Of a stretch of DNA of 26,670 nt, positions 1 to 8,775 are shown piece by piece. The position numbers were made by a program, and so were the translations under genes. The stretch lies in NCBI GenBank assembly GCA_037143335.1, contig JBAWZA010000025.1:1-26670 (forward strand), read 5' to 3'. The DNA is from PALSA-1296 sp037143335 (GTDB lineage: Bacteria > Bacteroidota > Ignavibacteria > Palsa-1295). The notes under the pieces were generated by a model. It ran no database searches. It saw nothing but the letters and a program-made list of their open reading frames with translations, and was not told where the DNA came from. Numbering within the stretch: position 1 is the first letter of the stretch; each line of letters opens with the position of its first letter.

Positions 1-29
1 ATCCTTAATTACGAATTAGAAACGGGGAT

Positions 30-58
30 GGATTCCCGCCTTCGCGGGAATGACAGGG
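30..58. repeat. short palindromic intergenic repeat (dRS3-like)
   Basis: The arms ATTCCCGC (32-39) and GCGGGAAT (44-51) form a perfect 8-bp stem around a CTTC loop, inside the context GGATG...GACAGGGGG. Seen directly. Similar ATTCCC...GGGAAT elements (for example neisserial dRS3) recur in intergenic DNA of many bacteria, so this is probably one member of a dispersed family. Only one copy is seen here. The rest of 1-289 shows no gene and no convincing promoter. Confidence 0.5.
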
Positions 59-289
59 GGTAGTAAGTAAATACTCAGCAGGATGGAATTATTCCGGAAC
101 AATTATGTTATAGGTAGCGCAAATAACGGTTTCGTATTTTGTAACTAGAGTTACTTTGAGAATTGACTTTCCGCGTGGTGGTCCGGCAGTTTACCTCCGA
201 ATCTACATGTTTTGTAAGCTTTCGATCAGATAATCATCTTCTACTTGACGTAACCACTTTTTAGTATCTACTTGAATCTCAGCATTTTT

Positions 290-661
290 ATGATGAAAAT
301 CTACATTGGTGGCTTACCCTACCAAACAAACGAAGAACAGCTTACGCAGATCTTCTCGCCTTACGGTGAGGTATCGAGCGCTAAGGTAATCACTGACCGC
401 GAAACCGGTCGTTCAAAAGGTTTCGGATTTGTCGAAATGACAGATAACGAAGCAGCCAAGAAAGCAATCGCAGAGTTGAACGAAGCCGAATTAGGCGGTC
501 GTACAATCACTGTGAACGAAGCACGCCCAATGGAACAGCGCACTGGTGGCGGTGGCGGCGGACGTGGTGGTTACGGCGGCGGTGGCGGTCGTGGCGGCGG
601 TGGTGGCGGACGTGGCGGTTATGATCGCGGCGGAAGCGGCGGCGGCGGCGGACGTTGGTAA
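290..661 (+). CDS. RRM-domain RNA-binding protein with RGG/glycine-rich tail
   Basis: Predicted cytoplasmic single-RRM RNA-binding protein of the cyanobacterial/Bacteroidota Rbp type. Counting from the second ATG (293), RNP2 is KIYIGGL at residues 2-8 and RNP1 is KGFGFVEM at 42-49; the RRM ends near residue 80 (TVNEARP). About 40 residues of Gly/Arg with RGG and GGYGG blocks follow, typical of low-complexity RNA-contacting tails. The reading frame stays open to a TTG at 272, but that adds six residues absent from the family, so I prefer the adjacent ATGs at 290/293. No Shine-Dalgarno is evident. Likely role: RNA chaperone or cold/stress regulator (inference). The family is certain, the targets unknown. 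Confidence 0.93.
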   Translation: MMKIYIGGLPYQTNEEQLTQIFSPYGEVSSAKVITDRETGRSKGFGFVEMTDNEAAKKAIAELNEAELGGRTITVNEARPMEQRTGGGGGGRGGYGGGGGRGGGGGGRGGYDRGGSGGGGGRW

Positions 662-689
662 ACCGTTAATTCATTAATTTGAATTTCAC

Positions 690-724
690 GAACGGCTCGC
701 CTTTGGGTGAGCCGTTCGATTTTA
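690..724 (+). terminator. intrinsic terminator of the RRM gene
   Basis: A 12-bp stem (690-701 pairs with 706-717, one G-T wobble) around a TTTG loop is followed by GATTTTAT. It starts 28 bp after the RRM stop codon. The T-run is modest and there is none on the other strand, so it serves the plus-strand gene. Confidence 0.75.
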
Positions 725-742
725 TACCTCGCAAAATGTGTG

Positions 743-3700
743 TCATCGCAAAATCTGTATCTGCTTCGTGATATTTCCTTCGGATGTTCTCAGATCAAGG
801 ATGTATAATCCAGCAGGAATATGTTTCGCATCGAGCATGATGCTATGCTCACCCGAGCTGAGAGTTGTAGCGATCAGATTTCTCGTCTCTCTACCGAGCA
901 GATCAACTAACTTCAATGATACAAACCCATCGTGAGCAACTCGGAAATCAATCTGGGTTTCATCTCGAAGTGGGTTTGGATGATTGGTAAGATTTAAAGA
1001 AGTCGAATGCGACTGCTTTGCATCCATAGCAGGAGTAACAAAATATTTTCTGGTCGGCGACCAAGGAGTACTTCCAAGTGGAGACGAAGAAGCCTTGATA
1101 TGCCAATAATAATTTAATCCACGATTCAACTTGGTAGCTGGGTATGATGAGCCTAATAAATTTTTCAAATCAGAAGATATATTCGCGAATGACTTGTCAT
1201 AAGCAATTTGAATATCATACCCCTCATCGCAACTTGTTGTCGTCCAGGAAAATAAAACAGTATCCGAATTTATCAATGCCGAATCTAACGGCAGAAGCTG
1301 AGTTGGAATAGGTGGTACACAAAGAATTGAGAATTGCCAAACCACTGACCAATTGCTTGCCCCCGTTTCGTTCAATGCTTGAACTCTCCAATGATAAGGC
1401 TGTTTTTGAGTTGGCAGATATACTACTGCGGAATCAGTAAGAATTAATGAGTCTAAAACTGGAGAAGTAAACGATGTCGAATTCGAAATTTGCAAATGAT
1501 AACTCTTCGGAGAATCAATTGACTTCCATTTCAAGGTCTGCTTCATTAAAGTATCCTTGGTGCTATCAGCTACCGATAGTAGTATCGGAGCATTTGGTAG
1601 CTTTCCACCTCGCATGATAATATAGGTTGGTAATGTTCTTGTCAATCCTTGTGTATTTGTTGCCGTGATAGTATAACGTAAACCTTTTGAGTAGAAATTT
1701 GGAATCGAGGCAGAATACGTACTCCCTCCGGAATTCGTCATCGTATAGCTATTGAGCAGAGTTCCGAGGGAATCAACTATATCCATTTCGACAGAAGTTA
1801 TAGCATCGGTATTGTCGTAAGGATCACGTCGAACATCAGCATAAATCTGAAAGCTTACGCTATTAAGGATTGAAGTGTCAAGTGGCGTATGAATAATATT
1901 CGGTCCAGCACCCCAAGCATAGTAGCTAAATGCTCTAAGAAAATTGTAGTCATTGTTCCATGTCGTGTACATCATACCCTTTACTCCTGCGATGCCCTCT
2001 TGTGCTATGCGCCATGCACGAATGCTTGAAGTATTACCGACATCATAATAAGGCGAACTGATTTGATTGAAACCATGATTTTGGAAGAATTGCAAGGACG
2101 ACTTCGCATTGCCACCGTTCCAATTCACGATTGTAATATCTTTCGGAATTTTATCCCAATCGCCTCTTAGATCACCATTAATAAGATAGTAGTTATTTCC
2201 GGAATTATGTAACGAGTCAACCATATCACTCCACATCAACACTTCGGACTTCGGAGATATATTTCGAATAAGATTATGGCACTGCGTCATATTTTCGGAG
2301 AGCAAGTCTGCTGGGGATTTCTTTCTATCAAGACAGATTTTATCATGATTCATATTTCTGATCTCATCATGTCCCATGAAAAATCGGGAAGGATGATAAA
2401 GATTATTTACTCTCGTGACTTGGTCTTTGAGTATCGAAACAAGTGTATCTTCTGAGACACAAGCCATGACACTTCCATTGCCGGTGTTGTCGCTGACAGA
2501 AGCGAAGGGATGGTAGTAACTTATCTTTATTGTATCGCCGTTGTGAAGTGCGTGGCCCGGAATTCTCTTAAATGTTGGCGGAGTATGATAAGGGAAGTAA
2601 GAATCCTTATGAGAATCAACCAACGGATCAATAATCTTTTCGAAATCAGTACCTTCGGTATATGCAATCCCGCTATTATTATTTGTCACGGTTAGTGGAC
2701 AACCCGCACGACGCAGAACACTCGAAAGCCCTGCTTCTTGGATGGAAAAATCATCAAACCAAATGGTGCCACTCACTCCACCCCAAATGCCAATATATAA
2801 TCTGATGGAAGTATTTGAAAGCGTATTGAAATTAACCTCTACTCGTTGCCAATCGCCTGTTGCTGGAATCGAGAGCTGGGTGAAGGTCAGCGTCTGTCCT
2901 GATGTACCACCGAGTGCCAACATCTGAACAAATCCACCACTGAGGCTTTGAGTTTTAATCCATGCCGACATTGAATAGTATTTATTCGTATCGCAATTCA
3001 CCAGGGTAGAAAATCTGCAATTACCGGAGGAGTTGCCTTGCGTAAAATTGGTACAACGTGCCGAAGCTGTGCCACCATGAAATACCGTTTTATCTTGAAA
3101 TGTACTGACATTTGGACCATCATAAAATCCCCAGCCACTAAATTGGTTATTTGCATTTATTGTTTCAAATCCGCCGTTGATCAACATTGTTCGCGGATCG
3201 GGTATCAGTCTTCCAGTATCACCTTCGATAATGTAGGTTGCAGTTGCTGGCAAACCTTCGGCAAGATTGGGATCGTTGTAGAGAATTCCGCTTGACCAAC
3301 CAAGCCCAATAACGCCAGGAATCAATTCTATCCCTTCGTTTTGAATATGACTTTTCAGGCCATCGGTATTTTGAAAATAATTCGCCCCCATATTCTGCAA
3401 AATCGAATACTTGAAATCATTCTGTTGAATGCCATTGAGTTTATAGAGCGACATGGTATCGGCGATAGTCTCAAGTGCCGAAAGTTGTTGAACGACAAGC
3501 AAGTTATGTCCGGAGAATACCCACCTATCAGGATAGTCGGGATAGTCCCATACGTGTGCTCCGTTTATGAGAATCACTCCTGACGATACATCCCAAAGTT
3601 GCTTGCAGGTAGTGATAGCATTAAATAATCCTTCCTCATCTGCACCGGCAATGATCATCTCGCTTGCTGAAACATCCAAAATGTATCCAGCAGGAAGAAG

Positions 3701-4045
3701 TAAAGATTCACCCAGTGGACTTGTCACGGATATTTTTTGTGATAAATAATCAAAATTATTCGGAATGCCAAAAATTATCCCCCCCGTTCCGATATAATCC
3801 TTGGAAAGAGTAGTCGATACTTGGTAGCCAGTGGCTTTTTTGATAGCAGTAAGGAGTGTGTTAAGTGCTATTTTCTCAGCATTGCTTTGGCTATCGGCGA
3901 TTACGATTGGAGTTGTACTGCCAATTAGATATACTCTCGTCTTGTCCCAAGCCGATTTCGGGAATGGGTAGATTTCTTTAACGGAATGTGCGCATGAATT
4001 GCGTGCACAAATGGAAAGAAAAATAATTAGAAGTATTTTCTTCAT
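743..4045 (-). CDS. secreted GH20-like glycoside hydrolase with T9SS sorting domain
   Basis: An 1100-residue exported protein. Residues 1-20 are a signal peptide (MKKILLIIFLSICARNSCA). Residues ~25-165 resemble the non-catalytic GH20b domain that precedes hexosaminidase barrels (GGIIFGIP, AGADEEGLFNAITT). A TIM-barrel-like region follows, with MGHDE giving the expected GH20 Asp-Glu pair at D560/E561 and a later WNNDYNF segment. A CBM4/9-like jelly roll (about 290-445, NGGFE...WFDDFSI) appears to interrupt the barrel. Two FN3-like modules occupy ~800-990. The last ~80 residues are a type A T9SS sorting domain (HPNPLRDETQI ... GLYILDL ... KQIQILR). The likely substrate is an N-acetylhexosamine glycan; this is inference. 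The GH20 assignment rests on motif and order, not an alignment; a GH84-like enzyme is a less likely alternative. T9SS export is well supported. Confidence 0.8.
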   Translation of the reverse strand: MKKILLIIFLSICARNSCAHSVKEIYPFPKSAWDKTRVYLIGSTTPIVIADSQSNAEKIALNTLLTAIKKATGYQVSTTLSKDYIGTGGIIFGIPNNFDYLSQKISVTSPLGESLLLPAGYILDVSASEMIIAGADEEGLFNAITTCKQLWDVSSGVILINGAHVWDYPDYPDRWVFSGHNLLVVQQLSALETIADTMSLYKLNGIQQNDFKYSILQNMGANYFQNTDGLKSHIQNEGIELIPGVIGLGWSSGILYNDPNLAEGLPATATYIIEGDTGRLIPDPRTMLINGGFETINANNQFSGWGFYDGPNVSTFQDKTVFHGGTASARCTNFTQGNSSGNCRFSTLVNCDTNKYYSMSAWIKTQSLSGGFVQMLALGGTSGQTLTFTQLSIPATGDWQRVEVNFNTLSNTSIRLYIGIWGGVSGTIWFDDFSIQEAGLSSVLRRAGCPLTVTNNNSGIAYTEGTDFEKIIDPLVDSHKDSYFPYHTPPTFKRIPGHALHNGDTIKISYYHPFASVSDNTGNGSVMACVSEDTLVSILKDQVTRVNNLYHPSRFFMGHDEIRNMNHDKICLDRKKSPADLLSENMTQCHNLIRNISPKSEVLMWSDMVDSLHNSGNNYYLINGDLRGDWDKIPKDITIVNWNGGNAKSSLQFFQNHGFNQISSPYYDVGNTSSIRAWRIAQEGIAGVKGMMYTTWNNDYNFLRAFSYYAWGAGPNIIHTPLDTSILNSVSFQIYADVRRDPYDNTDAITSVEMDIVDSLGTLLNSYTMTNSGGSTYSASIPNFYSKGLRYTITATNTQGLTRTLPTYIIMRGGKLPNAPILLSVADSTKDTLMKQTLKWKSIDSPKSYHLQISNSTSFTSPVLDSLILTDSAVVYLPTQKQPYHWRVQALNETGASNWSVVWQFSILCVPPIPTQLLPLDSALINSDTVLFSWTTTSCDEGYDIQIAYDKSFANISSDLKNLLGSSYPATKLNRGLNYYWHIKASSSPLGSTPWSPTRKYFVTPAMDAKQSHSTSLNLTNHPNPLRDETQIDFRVAHDGFVSLKLVDLLGRETRNLIATTLSSGEHSIMLDAKHIPAGLYILDLRTSEGNITKQIQILR

Positions 4046-4122
4046 GGCAATAATTCAAATTGGAAAACGACAACAACTTCGCCTACAAAAGTAAGCAAAG
4101 ATTTCGACAGCGCAATGAAAAC

Positions 4123-5376
4123 TTACTGTTTACCTTCGATGAGACTCTTGAGAACAGACTCGATACTATGGGAGTCCGCGCCTATCATGTGACCAAGTTT
4201 CTTCCGCTTCGTCTCGAGGTATGATGCATTAACGCCGTTGGAAGGAATTTCGATAGGTACTCTTTCGACTACTTCTAAACCATAGCTACCAAGACCGATG
4301 ATCTTCTTCGGATTATTGGTGAGCAACTTCATCTTTCGGATACCTAGATCAACCAAAATTTGAGCGCCTATACCGTAGTCACGAAGATCGGCTTTAAAAC
4401 CGAGTGCTTCGTTTGCTTCCACGGTGTCAGCTCCTTCATCTTGAAGTTTATATGCCTTGAGTTTATTTGCCAAACCAATACCTCTTCCCTCTTGACGCAT
4501 GTAGAGGATAATACCTCTTCCTGCTTTCTCGACCATCATCATCGCGGCATGAAGTTGATCTTGACAATCACATCGGAGCGAGCCAAGTGTATCCCCTGTA
4601 AAGCACTCGGAGTGAACACGGACTAATGGAGGTTCACCGGATATTTCACCTTTTGTCAGAGCAATATGCTCTTTGCCATCCACTTTATTTTTATAGAGGT
4701 GAAGATGAAAATCGCCGTAGTAGGTTGGGAGTTGAACTTCGACAACTTTTTCTATAAGCTTTTCTCGTTCAATCCGATACTTGATAAGATCTTTAACTGA
4801 GACGACCTTCATGTCATATTCTTTGCCTAACTTTAATAGCTCAGGCAAGCGAGACATCGAACCATCTTCATTCATTACTTCACAGAGAATTGCGGCTTCT
4901 TGAAATCCTGCAAGCCGAGCGAAATCAATTGCTGCCTCAGTATGTCCAGCCCGACGAAGAACTCCCTCGTCAACTGCACGAAGCGGGAAGATATGGCCTG
5001 GTCGGGCAAAGTCTGAGGGGAGCGTTTTCGGATCAACGAGTGCTTGAATTGTTTTTGCTCGGTCACTTGCCGATACACCAGTCGTTGTGCCGGGGATAAG
5101 ATCAATGCTCACGGTGAATGGAGTACCGTAACGTGCCGTATTCACATCCACCATCATTGATAGACCAAGTTCTACGGCTCTCGCTTCAGTAATCGGAGCA
5201 CAAATAATACCACTTGTCTTGCGGAGCATGAATGCAATCATTTCAGGAGTCACTACTTCTGCAGCAGCGATTAGGTCTCCTTCGTTTTCGCGATCTTCGT
5301 CATCAACAACGATGATGAACTTACCGCGCTTCACATCTTCTATTGCTTCGTCAATCGTATTGAGCATAGCACTCAT
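4123..5376 (-). CDS. ribBA: bifunctional DHBP synthase / GTP cyclohydrolase II (riboflavin)
   Basis: Catalyses two entry steps of riboflavin synthesis: ribulose 5-phosphate to 3,4-dihydroxy-2-butanone 4-phosphate, and GTP to the diaminopyrimidine. Residues 1-205 are RibB, with DDEDRENEGDL at 25-35 and the RRAGHTEAA motif at 141-149. Residues ~210-405 are RibA, with the zinc ligands C258, C269 and C271 (SECFTGDTLGSLRCDC), EGRGIGL at 296-302 and LTNNPKKI at 352-359. The 417 residues match the usual fused length. It starts 28 bp after yajC on the same strand, so the two are probably cotranscribed. No FMN riboswitch is evident upstream. Confidence 0.97.
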   Translation of the reverse strand: MSAMLNTIDEAIEDVKRGKFIIVVDDEDRENEGDLIAAAEVVTPEMIAFMLRKTSGIICAPITEARAVELGLSMMVDVNTARYGTPFTVSIDLIPGTTTGVSASDRAKTIQALVDPKTLPSDFARPGHIFPLRAVDEGVLRRAGHTEAAIDFARLAGFQEAAILCEVMNEDGSMSRLPELLKLGKEYDMKVVSVKDLIKYRIEREKLIEKVVEVQLPTYYGDFHLHLYKNKVDGKEHIALTKGEISGEPPLVRVHSECFTGDTLGSLRCDCQDQLHAAMMMVEKAGRGIILYMRQEGRGIGLANKLKAYKLQDEGADTVEANEALGFKADLRDYGIGAQILVDLGIRKMKLLTNNPKKIIGLGSYGLEVVERVPIEIPSNGVNASYLETKRKKLGHMIGADSHSIESVLKSLIEGKQ

Positions 5377-5404
5377 CGAGTTGCAATGTTATTTTGTACG
5401 ACAA

Positions 5405-5728
5405 TTATTTAGGAATGACAGTACTTACTGACCCCTTCTCCACACGAATTTTTGTGCTGTCGGAAATTTGAACAAGCATAGTCGTATCTTCAATCGAACT
5501 GATCGTACCATGAATTCCGCCCGAAAGGATTACTTTGTCGCCTTTATCCATTTTCGACATCAACGCTTCACGTTCCTTCTGACGCTTACGCTGAGGTCGG
5601 TACATCATAAAGTAGAAAACCAAAATGATAGAGCCAAACATCACGACAGTCGAAAGCGAACCAGCGCCTGATGACTCTTGTCCAGCGGGTTGTGCGGCGA
5701 GAATTATTCCGAAAAAATGAGAGAGCAT
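5405..5728 (-). CDS. yajC: Sec translocon accessory subunit YajC
   Basis: A 107-residue single-span inner-membrane protein that associates with SecDF/SecYEG. A short N-terminus is followed by one hydrophobic helix at about residues 28-42, then the family signature YRPQRKRQKE and a compact cytoplasmic KOW-like domain (GDKVILSGGIHGTISSIEDT...VSTVIPK). Length and order are typical. It is first in a two-gene minus-strand unit with ribBA; secD/secF are not in the window. No clear promoter was recognised in 5729-5846. Confidence 0.95.
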   Translation of the reverse strand: MLSHFFGIILAAQPAGQESSGAGSLSTVVMFGSIILVFYFMMYRPQRKRQKEREALMSKMDKGDKVILSGGIHGTISSIEDTTMLVQISDSTKIRVEKGSVSTVIPK

Positions 5729-5846
5729 ATAATATTAATAGAAATTGTTTGTAGCTCTGTAAAACAGTTGTTCTAAAGGAATCATTCGACTCCCTTGCGT
5801 GAGTTAATGTCTTACGTTGTCTTCAATAGCTAAAAAAACCTGCCCC

Positions 5847-5951
5847 ATGAGTGAAGAAGAATTCATCAAATTGTTAGGATTAATGATGTATCTTTTCAGT
5901 GGACTCATCGTTTATATAAGCGTGAATGATTCACAACAATTTTATGAGTAG
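5847..5951 (+). CDS. possible 34-residue membrane peptide
   Basis: A short open frame starting ATGAGTGAAGAAGAA. It encodes an acidic head (MSEEEF), a hydrophobic stretch of about 18 residues (LLGLMMYLFSGLIVYIS) and a polar tail ending QQFYE. It stops 15 bp before the next gene, whose Shine-Dalgarno follows its stop codon directly. The composition suits a one-span membrane peptide and the position suits an operon with the lipoprotein gene, but no Shine-Dalgarno precedes the ATG. No family is recognised. It could be chance. Confidence 0.35.
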   Translation: MSEEEFIKLLGLMMYLFSGLIVYISVNDSQQFYE

Positions 5952-5966
5952 ATTAAGGAGAACAGC

Positions 5967-7142
5967 ATGAAAGCAATTTTTACAATTTTTCTTGCAACGG
6001 TATTTGGAACAGGTTGCTATACCCAGGTGAAGTCTTCAGGAGATTATTGGGGATATACCGGACATCACGAACGAGAGAAAGTAGTGGTTGTGCCCGATGG
6101 CACACCCACAACTGGGGACAGTTTGTACTACCCGGATAATTTACGCCAGAGATCTGATGACGGGTATTCGCTTAACAGTGGGAGCAGTGACGAAACTGTC
6201 GTGAATAATTACTACTATTACGACGACCCTTATGTGAATTATACTCCTCCTGCTCTAACTCTTTCATACAACTGGGGTTATGGTTGGCACCGCCCTTGGT
6301 GGAGCGTGGGGTACTCATCTTATTACTCTAACTATTACGACCCGTATTGGGATTGGTACTACCCGACTGGTTTTTCACCTTATGGATGTCTGGTTGAACC
6401 ATACTACCCTTATTACTACTACTCTCATTCGTACGGTAGCAATTATCACGGATATGGTTCGTATGAAGGATCAGAGTTCGGACACCTCAACACCCATCGT
6501 GGCAGAATATCAGGTGGTGAAGAGCGCGGAAGAACTAATTCGACTATAGGCACGCCTCCACGTGTGGTAGGTACAGCGATGGATCCAGCACTTGGGAGAT
6601 CAACCGGCACAACAACTTCTGGCAACGAAGCACGAACTACCCGTCACAACATCAGCGGCACACCAACCGTAGTCGATTACAACGGGAGAAATTCGAATCC
6701 GACAAGCCCAACACTTCGTGTGAATGTTCCATCAAAACCTGTAGATAAGGGTACCGAGACTTCTACTCAGGATGCAAAGACTGCACCTCGACAGAACTCA
6801 AGTCCGGATGTAAATCAAACACCTGAGACTCGCCCTACAAAAGACGTTGCTCCTGCTACTCAATCCGCTCCGGCTCCGCAGAAGCAACCAAGCAAGGATG
6901 TTGAAAAAACAAATGGCAGAGGTGGCAGACAATCGTACTACGTACCGATTCCAAATTCACAATCACGAAGCTACCAGCGTCAAAATAAAAATTACGCGTC
7001 ACGGCCGAGTCAACCCCTCTACTCTCGACCTTCACGCAACAATTCTCCAAATCTAAACCGGAGTTACGCGCATAGCTCCGGCACTAGTGCTTCAACCCAC
7101 AGCCCAGCCCATCCGGCTGGAGCGACGCATCGCGGACGATAA
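5967..7142 (+). CDS. predicted Tyr/Ser-rich lipoprotein, unknown function
   Basis: A 391-residue protein I do not recognise. A good Shine-Dalgarno (AAGGAG, 6 bp spacing) fixes the start. The N-terminus MKAIFTIFLATVFGTGC is a short lipoprotein signal with the Cys at residue 17, so it is probably an outer-membrane or surface lipoprotein. Residues ~75-160 are extraordinarily rich in Tyr, Trp, Ser and Pro (NNYYYYDDPY, YYPYYYYSHSYGS). The C-terminal 200 residues are low-complexity Thr/Pro/Ser/Asn/Arg, probably disordered. It lies 45 bp upstream of the FadL-like barrel on the same strand and is probably cotranscribed with it. A structural or adhesive surface role is only a guess. Confidence 0.8.
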   Translation: MKAIFTIFLATVFGTGCYTQVKSSGDYWGYTGHHEREKVVVVPDGTPTTGDSLYYPDNLRQRSDDGYSLNSGSSDETVVNNYYYYDDPYVNYTPPALTLSYNWGYGWHRPWWSVGYSSYYSNYYDPYWDWYYPTGFSPYGCLVEPYYPYYYYSHSYGSNYHGYGSYEGSEFGHLNTHRGRISGGEERGRTNSTIGTPPRVVGTAMDPALGRSTGTTTSGNEARTTRHNISGTPTVVDYNGRNSNPTSPTLRVNVPSKPVDKGTETSTQDAKTAPRQNSSPDVNQTPETRPTKDVAPATQSAPAPQKQPSKDVEKTNGRGGRQSYYVPIPNSQSRSYQRQNKNYASRPSQPLYSRPSRNNSPNLNRSYAHSSGTSASTHSPAHPAGATHRGR

Positions 7143-7187
7143 TTGAATCACTCCCGATTTATTTCCAACCATTATACAATTCGAATT

Positions 7188-8714
7188 ATGAATAACAAGC
7201 GACTTTATTTATTACTCTCAATCTTATTCATCTCAACCAGTGCATATTCTCAATCACTTACCGATGGTGTGCGGTTAAGTCTTGAGCCTTTAGGAACTGG
7301 GGCGAGGTCAATCTCCATGGGTGGAACAGGTATTACTAATGCCAATGATTACAGTGCTCTAGCGTGGAATCCTGCTGCGCTAATGTATGTAAACTCGGAT
7401 GAAATGAACTTCTCTCTTTTTTATAAAGATCATTCTTCCACAGCAAGTTATCTTGGATCGAGTTTGACTCAGAATTTGACAAACTTCAACATCTCTTCCT
7501 TTGCGTATGCCTCGGCTGTGCCTACGACACGTGGACATTTGGCTTTCGGTTTTAGCGTCGACAGAGATCGGGACTATAATATGACCTACAAGTTTAGCGC
7601 TGTGAATCCGACCTCATCGCTCTTTGATACAAAAGGTTTTGTTTTAGATCCTGGGTTTGATCCTCGCAATGAAACATTCTCAGATTATCTCTATAATCTC
7701 CAAAACAATAATATCGCATGGCAGCTCTACCTCACGCATGGACTCGACACAACAACGCCAAGGCTCACCACTCCTTTCGCGAATGGTGGATTATTACAAA
7801 CAGGTACAGTTACTCAACAAGGCGGACTCTACGCAATCAGACTCGGTGGCGCGATAGATGTTGCACCGAATATATCACTTGGTGCGACACTGAATTATTT
7901 TACGGGTTCATTCGACTACAGACGAGTCTATACTGAATCGGATGTTAATAACGTTTTCAGCAGAACGGACTCGAACCCGCCCGGCGGATTTAAAAGTGCA
8001 ACCATCACCGATACTCGTCATCAAACCCAAGATGGGTTCAGTCTGAAATTAGGATTTTTGGCGACACCAAATGAACATGTTTCTTTCGGCTTAACCGTAG
8101 AAACCCCGCAGGTCTTTGCAATCATTGATAAATTTCAACGGACTGGTTCTTCGAAATTTAACTTCGCGAGTTACTCAACACTTGATCCGAAACTCGATGT
8201 GCAAGATTTGAATGCGCCAGTGCAAAACGATTATACATTGACTACCCCGCTCCGGGTCGGGGGTGGATTATCCCTAATGGGTTGGGGGGCCACGGTCTCG
8301 GTCGCCGCAAGTTATAGCGACTATTCTCAAATGCGCTATAGCGAAGCGTCAACGGATCTGAGTGATCTCAACGATGCTGCGCGTAATGATCTTGGCGGTG
8401 TACTCACGTGGAAGGTCGGCGCTGAATACGTTTTCAAGCCGATTGGGTTAATGCTTCGCGGAGGATTTTCGTCAGAACCGTCAGCATACAAAAGTGATCC
8501 GACCAACTATGGCATAACTTGCTTAACCTTTGGGTTAGGACTCCTACTGAGTCCAAGTGTAATTACGGAGCTATCCTACAAACAAACAAGTAACCGCACC
8601 GATCACCTTGTCTATGGCGGACAGAATACAGCCGGATCAGACGTTCAAGCAATTGTTAATCAAGATGACGTGGTGACCTCGCAGGTTATGTTGAGTTTTA
8701 GTTTTCGCTGGTAA
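7188..8714 (+). CDS. OmpP1/FadL-type outer-membrane beta-barrel protein
   Basis: A 508-residue predicted outer-membrane barrel. The start chosen is the ATG at 7188, which gives a clean signal peptide (MNNKRLYLLLSILFISTSAYSQ). The frame is open to a TTG at 7143, but that adds an implausible polar leader. After cleavage comes the diagnostic segment GTGARSISMGGTGITNAND ending WNPAAL (residues ~33-62), shared by the FadL/TodX and PorV-like families. Alternating hydrophobic strands follow, ending in the aromatic C-terminus SFSFRW expected for BAM substrates. FadL members import hydrophobic compounds; PorV acts in T9SS. The length favours FadL/OmpP1. Substrate unknown. Confidence 0.85.
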   Translation: MNNKRLYLLLSILFISTSAYSQSLTDGVRLSLEPLGTGARSISMGGTGITNANDYSALAWNPAALMYVNSDEMNFSLFYKDHSSTASYLGSSLTQNLTNFNISSFAYASAVPTTRGHLAFGFSVDRDRDYNMTYKFSAVNPTSSLFDTKGFVLDPGFDPRNETFSDYLYNLQNNNIAWQLYLTHGLDTTTPRLTTPFANGGLLQTGTVTQQGGLYAIRLGGAIDVAPNISLGATLNYFTGSFDYRRVYTESDVNNVFSRTDSNPPGGFKSATITDTRHQTQDGFSLKLGFLATPNEHVSFGLTVETPQVFAIIDKFQRTGSSKFNFASYSTLDPKLDVQDLNAPVQNDYTLTTPLRVGGGLSLMGWGATVSVAASYSDYSQMRYSEASTDLSDLNDAARNDLGGVLTWKVGAEYVFKPIGLMLRGGFSSEPSAYKSDPTNYGITCLTFGLGLLLSPSVITELSYKQTSNRTDHLVYGGQNTAGSDVQAIVNQDDVVTSQVMLSFSFRW

Positions 8715-8750
8715 AAAAAAGACGCTCCTCTTTTTAGAGGAGCGTCTTAT
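8711..8750 (-). terminator. intrinsic terminator between convergent genes
   Basis: A perfect 13-bp stem (8719-8731 with 8736-8748) around a TTTT loop. The A-run at 8713-8720 is a U-run on the minus strand, so it terminates the minus-strand barrel gene that stops at 8776. The plus strand has only a weak CTTAT tail, so it may act partly for the FadL-like gene too. Confidence 0.8.
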
Positions 8751-8775
8751 CAACACAACAACAAAGGAGCAATTA

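Noticed and set aside
4877..5105. Open frames on both strands inside ribBA
   Set aside because: They overlap highly conserved RibB coding sequence and have no independent support.
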